NCBI GenBank assembly: GCA_964487555.1
Contig: CAZART010000114.1
Coordinates: 1-16,708, forward strand
Direction: 5' to 3'
Length of the DNA: 16,708 nucleotides
Source: CAZART01 sp964487555
GTDB lineage: Bacteria > Bacteroidota > Rhodothermia > Rhodothermales > VXPQ01
The notes below the pieces were generated by a model. That model was not told the origin of the DNA. It ran no database searches and was given only the letters and a program-made list of their open reading frames with translations. A program made the translations under genes and the position numbers. Shown piece after piece: positions 7,232-14,424 of this stretch (within the stretch, counting starts at the first letter, position 1; every line of letters begins with the position of its first letter).

Positions 7232-7876
7232 ATGGAATACTCGGTCTACATCGTAGACGACCATCCTCTTTATTGTGAAGGGCTCACGGCACTCCTGGCA
7301 CGAGAGCACGGCCTGAATCTGTGCGGCGTTGCGTACTCGGCGTCTCAAGCCCGGGACGAGGTGCCAACCTTGCATCCTGATCTCCTACTGCTAGATCTAG
7401 GTCTCAGTGACGGCAGCGGACTCGATCTGATCCAATTCTTCCGTACCGTGATGCCGGACCTGACGATGCTCGCCGTGTCCGCATTTGACGAGACCATCTA
7501 CGCAGAGCGATCTTTACGTTCCGGAGCCGGCGGTTACGTGATGAAGTCCGAAGGGGCATCAAATCTGATCAAAGCTATTCGAACCGTTTTGCGCGGAGAC
7601 CTTTACGTGAGCGAGCCGATCCGCCAGCGAATCTTTGAACGGCAGCTGGGCCTGAGCCGTGACGCGGGGAAGGTGAGAGACCTCACCGATCGCGAGCTGG
7701 AAGTCTACCGGATGATCGGCGAGGGGATCTCCATCGGAGCGATTGCCGAACGGCTGCACCTCAGTCCGAAGACGGTGGATTCCTACCGCCGAAACGCGCA
7801 GGAGAAGCTCGGACTTCGCTCAGCGAAAGAGCTGCTTCGCCACGCAACGGTATGGCGACTCGAGCAAACGGCGTAG
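7232..7876 (+). CDS. NarL/FixJ-family response regulator (orphan)
   Basis: A 214-residue two-component output protein. Start ATG 7232 places the receiver domain at the N-terminus (MEYSVYIVDDHPLY); the frame is open further upstream to 7085 but encodes nothing domain-like there. The receiver domain spans about 3-120. It has acidic pocket Asp9/Asp10, the phosphorylation site Asp55 (LLLLDLGLSDGSG), Ser83, and Lys105 (GYVMKSEGA), so it should be phosphorylatable. The LuxR-type HTH (about 148-205) contains LTDRELEVYRMIGEG and the recognition helix SPKTVDSYR. No histidine kinase is in the window. It lies 162 bases after the MarR terminator and upstream of the caa3 operon, in the same orientation. 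Control of that operon is plausible but not shown. Confidence 0.92.
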   Translation: MEYSVYIVDDHPLYCEGLTALLAREHGLNLCGVAYSASQARDEVPTLHPDLLLLDLGLSDGSGLDLIQFFRTVMPDLTMLAVSAFDETIYAERSLRSGAGGYVMKSEGASNLIKAIRTVLRGDLYVSEPIRQRIFERQLGLSRDAGKVRDLTDRELEVYRMIGEGISIGAIAERLHLSPKTVDSYRRNAQEKLGLRSAKELLRHATVWRLEQTA

Positions 7877-7912
7877 TCGTCAAAGCTCTTCACGAGCTTC
7901 ATACAACTGTAA

Positions 7913-8032
7913 TTCTCCTTCGATTCGTGCGGCCTCCTGCGAACACAACAGCCGATCAGAGATGCCATTGATTCTTACGAGGCCTTCGACAGCCGCGAAG
8001 CGGGTTGGGTGAAGGTGGAGCTGACGGTGTAA
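7913..8032 (+). pseudogene. C-terminal remnant of a zinc-dependent alcohol/formaldehyde dehydrogenase
   Basis: The frame ending at TAA 8030-8032 is open back to about 7913 and reads, near its end, QPIRDAIDSYEAFDSREAG then WVKVELTV. This aligns by eye without gaps to the conserved C-terminus of zinc-dependent medium-chain alcohol/formaldehyde dehydrogenases (pattern LPLEDAPEAYEIFDKKEDG then CIKVVLKP). Shared positions include Pro, Asp-Ala, Tyr-Glu, Phe-Asp, Glu, Gly and Lys-Val. The catalytic, zinc-binding and NAD-binding parts are absent: a TAA lies at 7910-7912 and the response regulator ends at 7876. It is therefore a decayed or truncated gene end. The terminator-like hairpin 25 bases downstream fits the end of a former gene. 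Confidence 0.6.
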
Positions 8033-8057
8033 AGTAGTCCGAACGAGGGCAGACGGG

Positions 8058-8093
8058 GGAGGGGGAAGGAAGCGTATGATTCCTTCCCCCTCC
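8058..8093. terminator. Perfect 14-bp hairpin between the dehydrogenase remnant and coxB
   Basis: The purine-rich arm at 8058-8071 (ending GGGGGAAGGAA) pairs perfectly with 8080-8093 (TTCCTTCCCCCTCC) over an 8-base loop, gcgtatga. No T-run follows on either strand, so intrinsic termination is not certain. Its position suits ending the response-regulator transcript or the former dehydrogenase transcript. Confidence 0.6.
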
Positions 8094-8112
8094 GCATGTT
8101 GAGCCGATCGCG

Positions 8113-8136
8113 CCCCTAGCCAGGCTCTGGCAGGGG
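8113..8136 (+). promoter_or_regulatory. Second hairpin in the region upstream of coxB
   Basis: CCCCT (8113-8117) pairs with AGGGG (8132-8136), and GCCAG (8119-8123) with CTGGC (8127-8131), with one bulged A and a 3-base loop. It gives ten pairs in 24 bases. It might be leader RNA structure. No riboswitch class was recognised. Confidence 0.4.
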
Positions 8137-8153
8137 GATGCAGAGCGTTACGA

Positions 8154-8180
8154 AGTGGGCAAGTGCACTCGTTGCCTACT
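8154..8180 (+). promoter_or_regulatory. Third hairpin just upstream of coxB
   Basis: AGTGGGCAA (8154-8162) pairs with TTGCCTACT (8172-8180) with one G-T wobble and a 9-base loop. It ends 22 bases before the coxB ATG, so if transcribed it could affect ribosome access. No function was identified. Confidence 0.4.
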
Positions 8181-8202
8181 GCAATAGAATCGACGTTCGG
8201 GT

Positions 8203-9303
8203 ATGTTCGACCGGATGCGTCGGAATCTACTCGACTATGTTCGCATGAGGTGGAGCGCACTTTGCCGTCCGAACTGCGCGCGACCGGCGGTGTCACGCGC
8301 GCCGTTTGCGGGCGGTGCGCCGTTCGCGGACGCTGCGCTCGTTGCGGGTGCTGCGTTGTTTCTGGGCGGCTGCGGAGGGTCGACGTCGGCGCTTGAGCCG
8401 GCCGGCTACGCAGCCCGGGAAATCGCGGATCTGTTCTGGGCCATGGCCATGGGTGCGGCCGTCGTCTGGGTTGTCGTGATGGCTCTGGGGATCTACGCCG
8501 TGCGCATTCGGCCGAGGCCGGACAAGCCCCGCCAGGCCGCGATGCTCATTATCGGCGGTGGTGCGGTGTTGCCGACGCTCATTCTTGCCGGATATCTTAT
8601 ATATGGTCTGGCGCTGCTTCCACGCCTGACGGCGCCTGCACCGGAAGGTAGTCTTCAGATCGAGGTGACCGGCGAGCAATGGTGGTGGCGGGTCCGATAT
8701 CACCTTCCGAACGGCGAAACGTTCGATCTGGCCAACGAAATTCGCCTTCCCATCGACGAGCCGGTCGAGTTTCTCCTCGGCAGCCCCGACGTCATCCATT
8801 CGTTCTGGATCCCATCTATCGGCGGGAAGATGGACATGATTCCCGGCCGTGTGACCCGCCTTACGCTGGAGCCCATCCGAACGGGCATTTTCCGGGGGGT
8901 CTGTGCGGAGTACTGCGGCACGTCGCATGCGCTAATGAGCTTCTACGCGGTCGTCACGGAGCGCGCGGAGTTCGACCGGTGGCTGGAGCAGGAGGCGCGC
9001 CCCGCCCGGGAGCCGTCGGAGCCGCTCGCCGTGCGCGGTCGCGAGCTCTTTCTGGCCAACGGCTGCGGGGCCTGTCACACGGTGCGCGGGACGCCGGCCG
9101 ACGGCGTGGTCGGACCCGACCTTACGCACGTTGCCGGACGGCGGAGCATCGGCGCCGGCATGCTGCCCACCGAGCGGGATGCATTCTACCGGTGGACGGC
9201 TCACACGGATGAGGTCAAGCCGGACGTGCTTATGCCTTCATTCGGCATGCTGCCGAGCGACGACCTGGATGCCATGGCCGCCTATCTCGCCGGACTGCAA
9301 TGA
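8203..9303 (+). CDS. coxB: caa3-type cytochrome c oxidase subunit II with fused cytochrome c domain
   Basis: A 366-residue lipoprotein subunit that receives electrons and passes them to subunit I. Lipobox LGGC (54-57) predicts cleavage before Cys57. The 56-residue leader is long, so ATG 8245 (residue 15) is an alternative start. Two membrane helices (about 75-100 and 112-138) precede the cupredoxin domain (about 150-262). CuA ligands are complete: His199 (VIHSFW), Cys234, Glu236, Cys238, His242 and Met245 in CAEYCGTSHALM. The aromatic patch EQWWWR (158-163) is present. Residues about 275-366 are a fused cytochrome c with CGACH (Cys288, Cys291, His292) and axial Met344 in LMPSF, which defines a caa3-type enzyme. 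It is the first gene of the operon, and its TGA overlaps the next ATG (ATGA, 9300-9303), suggesting translational coupling. Confidence 0.95.
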   Translation: MFDRMRRNLLDYVRMRWSALCRPNCARPAVSRAPFAGGAPFADAALVAGAALFLGGCGGSTSALEPAGYAAREIADLFWAMAMGAAVVWVVVMALGIYAVRIRPRPDKPRQAAMLIIGGGAVLPTLILAGYLIYGLALLPRLTAPAPEGSLQIEVTGEQWWWRVRYHLPNGETFDLANEIRLPIDEPVEFLLGSPDVIHSFWIPSIGGKMDMIPGRVTRLTLEPIRTGIFRGVCAEYCGTSHALMSFYAVVTERAEFDRWLEQEARPAREPSEPLAVRGRELFLANGCGACHTVRGTPADGVVGPDLTHVAGRRSIGAGMLPTERDAFYRWTAHTDEVKPDVLMPSFGMLPSDDLDAMAAYLAGLQ

Positions 9304-11861
9304 CCGACGACGGCAAACCGTTCGAAGAACGTCCGGAGGACGTGGGGCCCCTCGAGGAGGCGCCGCCTGTGGAGGTCCGCCGTGCACAGGCGGATCGGCT
9401 GCTCAAGGCCTGGGAAACGCCGAAAGGCTGGCGGTACTGGTCCGCGGTCAACAACTCCGAAGTGGGGATGTGGTACACCACCGTCGCCTTCTGCTTCTTC
9501 ATTTTCGGCGGCATCCTGGCCCTCCTCATGCGCACGCAGCTGGCCGTGCCGGAGAACGACTTCGTCTCCGCGGACTTTTACAACCAGCTCTTCAGCCTCC
9601 ACGGATCCGTGATGATGTTTCTCTTCGCGGTCCCCATTTTCGAGGCGTTCTCGATTTTCATACTGCCCGAAATGACAGGCGCCCGCGATCTGCCGTTTCC
9701 GCGCCTGTCGGCCTATGGATTCTGGTGCTTCTTGATCGGCGGCATTTTCGTCTGCGGCTCCATCTTCTTCAACGCCGCTCCGAAGGGTGGATGGTTCATG
9801 TATCCTCCCCTGACCACCCAGTACCAGCCGGGAATCGGAGGCGACGTCTGGCTGCTTGGCCTCACCTTCATCGAGATTGCCTCGATCGCGGCGGCCGTCG
9901 AGCTGATCGTCGGAATTCTGAAAATTCGCCCGCCGGGCATGCGTATCAATCTGATTCCGCTCTACGCCTGGTACATCCTCGTCGTGGCCGTCATGATTCT
10001 CTTTGCCTTCCCGCCGTTGATCGCCGGTGACGTCATGCTCGAAATCGAGCGGGCGTTCAATTGGCCGTTCTTCGATCCGGATCGCGGGGGCGATCCTCTA
10101 TTGTGGCAGCATCTCTTCTGGATTTTCGGCCATCCGGAAGTCTACATCGTATTCCTGCCGTCGATTGCGCTGGTGGCCATGATCGTCCCGACCTTCGCGC
10201 GCACGCCGATCGTCGGATACGGATGGATCGTCCTGGCAGCCGTCGGGACGGGGTTTCTCAGTTTCGGGCTCTGGGTCCATCATATGTTCACCACGGGCCT
10301 TCCGAGTATCTCACTCGGACTCTTTTCAGCGGCGTCCGAGGCGGTCGCCATACCTACGGGCATCCAGATATTCTGCTTCATCGCTACGATCGCCGCAGGA
10401 CGCTTTGTGCGGGCCGTGCCGATGATGTTCGTCTTCGGCGGGCTGGCCACGTTCGTGATCGGCGGCTTGACGGGTGTGATGGTGGCCCTCGTCCCGTTCG
10501 ATTTCCAGGCGCACGACACCTACTTCGTCGTCAGCCATTTGCATTACGTGCTCGTGGGAGGGACCATCTTTCCGATCGTCGCGGGTTTCTACTATTATTT
10601 TCCTATTGCGAAGGGAAAGAAGCTGTCGGACAAGCTCGGACGGATCGCGTTCTGGCTGATGTTCGTCGGGTTCAACGTCACGTTCTTTCCGATGCACTTC
10701 ACCGGGCTTCAAGGCATGCCCCGTCGCGTATTCACCTACCTCGCCGGTTCCGGATTCGACGCGCTGAATCTGATTTCGAGCATCGGCGCTTTCGTCCTGG
10801 CCACCGGATTTGCCGTTTTCCTGTGGGACGTCGTGCGTCCGAAGAAAAAACAGCCCCTCTCTGAGCGCAATCCGTGGAATGCCGGGACGCTGGAGTGGCT
10901 CGCCAACATGCCGGACGAGCCATGGGGCACGCGCTCGATCCCCGAGATCGACAGCCGGTATCCGCTGTGGGACCAGCCGAATTTCATGCGCGACGTCGAC
11001 GAGGGGCGGTATTTCCTGCCCGATGCGGAGGAGCTAAAGCGCGAGACGCTCGTGACGACGACGATCGACGCACAGCCGCAGCAGTGTCTTCGCGTGCCGG
11101 GGCCGACGTTCCTCACCCTCATCGCCGCCGTCTTCACCGGCGCCTTCTTCATTCTTTCGACGTTCCATCTGTGGTGGCCGGCGACGGCGTGCGGCGTCGT
11201 CGCCGTGGGGACGATTCTCGTTTGGATGTGGACCGGTACGGCCATGATTCCTGAGAAGCCGGAGAAGGACGTGGGACTTGGCGTGTCGCTGCCGCTGTAT
11301 GGCTCGGGCCCGGCTTCCGTCGGATGGTGGGCCATGTTCATCACGATGATTGGCGACGTGACGGCATTCATCGCCATCGTGTTCGGGTATTTCTTCTACT
11401 GGACGGTTCACGACGATTTTCCGCCAGATCCGGCGATGGGGCCCGGGGTTTTCTGGCCGGTGCTCGCGTCCGTTTTTTTGTTGGTATCGTGGGGGCTGAC
11501 GTGGCATGCTCAGCGGATGAATCGAAAAGACCGCGCGGCGGCCTTCTACGTCGCACTGCTCTCGGCGGCGGCGCTGGCCGCGGCCGGCGGTCTGGCGCTG
11601 GTGGCGGGACCGTGGCGGACGGGCATGGATCCGACAGCGCACGTCTATCCCGCCATCGTCTGGCTGCTCGTGATCTGGACGACCCTTCACGTGATCGTCG
11701 GCATCATGATGCAGCTTTACTGCGCGGCCCGCCGGGCGGCCGGGCGGATGTCCGCGCGCCACGACATCGACATAACGAACGTTGCTCTTTACTGGCACTT
11801 CGTTGCGATGACCGTCGTCGTGACCGTGGCCGTGATCGCCGGATTTCCACACGTGGCTTGA
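9300..11861 (+). CDS. coxA: Cytochrome c oxidase subunit I-subunit III fusion, A-type
   Basis: An 853-residue integral membrane protein that reduces O2 to water at a heme a3/CuB site and should pump protons. Subunit I spans about 50-515. Heme a ligands are His101 (LHGSVMMF) and His415; heme a3 ligand is His413 (SHLH). CuB ligands are His278, His327 and His328 (WVHHMF). Tyr282 is positioned for the His-Tyr crosslink in GHPEVY. Arg475-Arg476 matches the heme-propionate pair. D-channel Asp130 (ARDLPFPR) and Glu280 are kept, as in A1 oxidases. Departures from canonical A1 enzymes are Gln356 in PTGIQIF where the K-channel Lys normally sits, and Ser137 for the D-channel Asn. After a charged linker (about 515-600) come two helices and then a subunit III region (about 670-850, ending ALYWHFVAMTVVV). 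The fusion removes the need for a separate coxC. Confidence 0.95.
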   Translation: MTDDGKPFEERPEDVGPLEEAPPVEVRRAQADRLLKAWETPKGWRYWSAVNNSEVGMWYTTVAFCFFIFGGILALLMRTQLAVPENDFVSADFYNQLFSLHGSVMMFLFAVPIFEAFSIFILPEMTGARDLPFPRLSAYGFWCFLIGGIFVCGSIFFNAAPKGGWFMYPPLTTQYQPGIGGDVWLLGLTFIEIASIAAAVELIVGILKIRPPGMRINLIPLYAWYILVVAVMILFAFPPLIAGDVMLEIERAFNWPFFDPDRGGDPLLWQHLFWIFGHPEVYIVFLPSIALVAMIVPTFARTPIVGYGWIVLAAVGTGFLSFGLWVHHMFTTGLPSISLGLFSAASEAVAIPTGIQIFCFIATIAAGRFVRAVPMMFVFGGLATFVIGGLTGVMVALVPFDFQAHDTYFVVSHLHYVLVGGTIFPIVAGFYYYFPIAKGKKLSDKLGRIAFWLMFVGFNVTFFPMHFTGLQGMPRRVFTYLAGSGFDALNLISSIGAFVLATGFAVFLWDVVRPKKKQPLSERNPWNAGTLEWLANMPDEPWGTRSIPEIDSRYPLWDQPNFMRDVDEGRYFLPDAEELKRETLVTTTIDAQPQQCLRVPGPTFLTLIAAVFTGAFFILSTFHLWWPATACGVVAVGTILVWMWTGTAMIPEKPEKDVGLGVSLPLYGSGPASVGWWAMFITMIGDVTAFIAIVFGYFFYWTVHDDFPPDPAMGPGVFWPVLASVFLLVSWGLTWHAQRMNRKDRAAAFYVALLSAAALAAAGGLALVAGPWRTGMDPTAHVYPAIVWLLVIWTTLHVIVGIMMQLYCAARRAAGRMSARHDIDITNVALYWHFVAMTVVVTVAVIAGFPHVA

Positions 11862-11864
11862 GCT

Positions 11865-12233
11865 ATGAAACGACTGTCCGAAGAGCGAGAAAGTCTATGG
11901 ATGCTGGCCGCCTCGCCCACGATCTGGGCGGTCCACTTTCTCTTGTCCTACGTCACGGCAGCCATCTGGTGTGCGAAAATCGCGGCGCCGCTGGGGCCGA
12001 TTCGTGTGACGATCGCGGCGTACACGGTCGTTGCGCTAACGGGCATTGGCATCGTGATGTGGCGCGGAGCCCGTCAACATCGATATGGCGGTACGACGGT
12101 ACCCCACGACTTCGACACACCGGAGGATCGGCACCGCTTCATGGGATTCGCGACGCTGCTGCTGTCCGGCCTGAGCGCCGTGGCGACGATTTTTGTGGCG
12201 TTGACGGCTTTATTTATCGAGACCTGTTACTGA
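11865..12233 (+). CDS. Small three-helix membrane protein of the oxidase operon, function unknown
   Basis: A 122-residue protein with three hydrophobic helices at about 14-37 (ASPTIWAVHFLLSYVTAAIW), 45-67 (around AAYTVVALTGIGIVMW) and 93-119 (MGFATLLLSGLSAVATIFVAL). A polar loop with HRYGGTTVPHDFDTPEDRHR lies between helices 2 and 3. It begins three bases after the coxA stop and its TGA overlaps the next ATG by one base, so it is part of the oxidase operon. No family was recognised. The size and position suggest an accessory subunit IV-like or assembly protein. Cys36 and Cys121 and several His residues are present, but no metal-binding motif is clear. Confidence 0.85.
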   Translation: MKRLSEERESLWMLAASPTIWAVHFLLSYVTAAIWCAKIAAPLGPIRVTIAAYTVVALTGIGIVMWRGARQHRYGGTTVPHDFDTPEDRHRFMGFATLLLSGLSAVATIFVALTALFIETCY

Positions 12234-12985
12234 TGCGCCGTTTCTGCCTCGTCATAGGATTCGTCGTGCTCGCCGCCGTCTGGCTGGGACCTCTCCCGGC
12301 GCTGGCGGGGCACACCTTTTCGGCGCATATGACCATGCACATGGGCGTCGTCGCCGTGGCGGCGGCGTTCCTCGCGTGGGGTATGGCCGGCGCTCGTTTA
12401 GATCCGTCGCGTCGATGGCCTTCCTTTTTCTCGCCCATCGCGGCCTCGCTGGCCGAGCTCGTCGTGGTGTGGAGCTGGCACGCGCCCGGTTTGCACGCCT
12501 TCGCACGCGGCAGCGATGTGGGGTTCGTGCTGGAGCAGGGATCGTTCCTGTTGGTCGGGCTGTGGCTGTGGCTGTCGGCCTTCGGCGGGGCGGTGTCGGG
12601 CGGGCGCGGCGCCGCAGCTGCGAACGGAACGGACAGGGGAGCGGCGCATGATGGTGGCGCAGCCGCCGTCGAAAGGCGCGTCGCTGCCGCCGCGCGCGCC
12701 CGGCGAGCGGCGGGTATGGTCGGACTGCTCTTTACGTCCATGCACATGACCCTCCTCGGTGCGCTGCTTGCGCTTACGCCGCGCGTTCTCTACGACCATA
12801 TGACCGGCTCGGCGGCCATGACGGCGCTGGAGGATCAGCACCTCGGCGGCGCCATCATGCTGCTCGTCGGCGGGGTCGCGTACCTCGGAGGCGGACTCTA
12901 TCTAACCGCCACGCTGATGCGCGGAGCCCCTCGTGCGATCAGGACGGATCAGTCGACCACGCCGAGGTCGGAGGGAGCGCCATGA
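12233..12985 (+). CDS. ctaG: CtaG-family cytochrome c oxidase assembly factor
   Basis: A 250-residue polytopic membrane protein. The frame is open far upstream over coxA, but ATG 12233 is chosen because it overlaps the previous stop by one base and starts a hydrophobic segment. Features of the Caa3_CtaG family are visible: the His/Met cluster HMTMHM (32-37), WSWHAPGLH (80-88), SMHMTLLG (169-176) and DQHLGGAIM (201-209). These His and Met residues could bind copper for the CuB or CuA site, but the biochemical role of this family is less settled than that of the unrelated mitochondrial-type CtaG/Cox11. An Ala/Gly/Arg-rich insert (about 118-162) separates the membrane helices and is unusual. Its last bases overlap the next ATG (ATGA, 12982-12985). 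Confidence 0.82.
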   Translation: MRRFCLVIGFVVLAAVWLGPLPALAGHTFSAHMTMHMGVVAVAAAFLAWGMAGARLDPSRRWPSFFSPIAASLAELVVVWSWHAPGLHAFARGSDVGFVLEQGSFLLVGLWLWLSAFGGAVSGGRGAAAANGTDRGAAHDGGAAAVERRVAAAARARRAAGMVGLLFTSMHMTLLGALLALTPRVLYDHMTGSAAMTALEDQHLGGAIMLLVGGVAYLGGGLYLTATLMRGAPRAIRTDQSTTPRSEGAP

Positions 12986-14424
12986 TGCGGATCCTCAAGA
13001 GCGTATTTTTTGCGGTCGTCGGCTTCCTGGTAGCGAGGCGCATGGCCCGCGGACCATCCACCCGAGAACTCGCGCCGCCTGAGGAGCCCCGCGCCGGCCG
13101 TCGAAGCGAGCTCAAGACGTTTCTGAAACGCCTCGCGATGCTTGTGCCGGTGTTGGCCGTCCTCGGGTTTCTGATTGCCGCATCCGGGATCATTCCCCTC
13201 AAAGCCAGCTCGGGCCACTGGGCCATTACGGCATGGTTCCTGAATTTCTCGATGGAGCGATCCGTCGCGCTGCACTCGACCGGTATCACGTCTCCGCCGC
13301 TCGATGATCCGGTGCTCGTCTTAAAAGGCGCCGGCCATTACGATTACGGATGCCGCCCCTGCCACGGCGGTCCACAGGGGGAGCACCCGCGAATTCCACA
13401 GCAGATGACGCCGAATCCGCCGCATCTTCCACCCCAGATCGAACGGTTTGCGCCGCAGGAGCTGTTCTACATCGTGAAGCACGGCGAGAAGTTCACCGGC
13501 ATGCCGGCATGGCCGGCGCAGTCACGAGATGACGAAGTGTGGGCGGTGGTCGCATTTTTGCTGCGACTGCCCGATATGGATATGAACGAGTATACTTCGC
13601 TCGTCGAAGGACCGGCCTCGCGCGCCGGAGCTCTCGGAGGCCCTAGGCAGGGTGCCGACACAACCATGGCGCCCGGCACGACGCCGTCGCCAGGTGCAAC
13701 GACTGCGCTCGATACGTCAGCTGTGCCTGGTAGGTCAACAGCGCCCGGTACGGCGATTGCGCCCGACACGAAAACCGACGCAAGCGCGCCTATGGAGGGA
13801 TTAATTCGGCCGCAGGGCCTGCCGTCCGGCGGGGACGTGCCGGTCACCGTCACCGACCGGTGCGGCCGATGCCACGGGCTGCAGGGAGAAGGTCGCGAGA
13901 TCGGTTCGTTTCCTCGTCTGAGCGGTCAGCGCCCCCACTACGTTTTCGCGAGTCTCAAGGCGTACGCGGACGGCGAGCGGCACAGCGGTATCATGCAGCC
14001 CATCGCCGCCGCACTGACCGAGGAAGAGATGCGGGAAATTGCGTTTTACTACAGCCGGCTGAATGCACCCGAGATCTCACCCGCGCCCGACGACGAACAC
14101 AGGGCCGCCATCGACCGCGGCGAGCGGATCGCACGCGAAGGCATTCCGAGCAAACGCGTTCCTTCCTGCGCCGACTGCCACGGTCCCGGGTCACTGCCGC
14201 GCAACCCGTTCTATCCCCATCTTGCCGGACAGTTTGCCGAGTACATCAAGCTGCAACTGGAGCTTTTCAAGGACGACAGACGGGGTGGATCGGTCTACGC
14301 AGGACTGATGCACCCCACGGCGGAGGACCTCACGGAAGAGCAGATGCGCGACGTGGCCCTTTATTATGCATCCATTGCCGCCGAGTCCACGGATCCGGCA
14401 TCTTCCCCTGCCGAACAACCGTAA
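12982..14424 (+). CDS. Membrane-anchored triheme cytochrome c
   Basis: A 480-residue protein, probably the electron donor or relay to the oxidase. Hydrophobic segments lie at about 4-20 and 48-71. Three c-type heme sites are present: CRPCH (124-128) with likely axial Met174 in GMPAW, CGRCH (294-298) with Met338 in GIMQP, and CADCH (396-400) with Met443 in LMHP. The first domain (about 108-200) is a single cytochrome c. The second and third form a tandem pair resembling cytochrome c4 (about 285-465). They are joined by a flexible Pro/Thr/Ala/Gly linker (about 215-275) with repeated PGT/PGAT/PGRST elements. It is the last gene of the operon, overlapping ctaG by four bases. Membrane tethering and heme count suggest a dedicated wire from the quinol side to the fused heme c of subunit II. 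Confidence 0.9.
   Translation: MMRILKSVFFAVVGFLVARRMARGPSTRELAPPEEPRAGRRSELKTFLKRLAMLVPVLAVLGFLIAASGIIPLKASSGHWAITAWFLNFSMERSVALHSTGITSPPLDDPVLVLKGAGHYDYGCRPCHGGPQGEHPRIPQQMTPNPPHLPPQIERFAPQELFYIVKHGEKFTGMPAWPAQSRDDEVWAVVAFLLRLPDMDMNEYTSLVEGPASRAGALGGPRQGADTTMAPGTTPSPGATTALDTSAVPGRSTAPGTAIAPDTKTDASAPMEGLIRPQGLPSGGDVPVTVTDRCGRCHGLQGEGREIGSFPRLSGQRPHYVFASLKAYADGERHSGIMQPIAAALTEEEMREIAFYYSRLNAPEISPAPDDEHRAAIDRGERIAREGIPSKRVPSCADCHGPGSLPRNPFYPHLAGQFAEYIKLQLELFKDDRRGGSVYAGLMHPTAEDLTEEQMRDVALYYASIAAESTDPASSPAEQP

Noticed and set aside
8101..8180. Possible cobalamin or other metabolite riboswitch before coxB
   Set aside because: The hairpins are clear, but I could not find a B12 box or the conserved core of any riboswitch class.
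7880..8296. Minus-strand open frame of 138 codons across the coxB leader
   Set aside because: It overlaps the dehydrogenase remnant, the hairpins and the coxB start, has no recognised domain, and codes through the hairpin as a Pro run. The plus-strand remnant explains the area better.
10061..10864. Plus-strand open frame of 267 codons
   Set aside because: Alternative frame within coxA; Arg- and His-rich with no domain, while the coxA frame carries all the heme and copper ligands.
11034..11852. Minus-strand open frame of 272 codons
   Set aside because: Antisense to the subunit III part of coxA; very rich in His/Arg with no hydrophobic core or domain.
11324..12232. Upstream extension of the ctaG frame
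   Set aside because: Overlaps coxA and the 122-residue gene, and is Arg-rich. ATG 12233 gives a hydrophobic N-terminus and the usual operon spacing.
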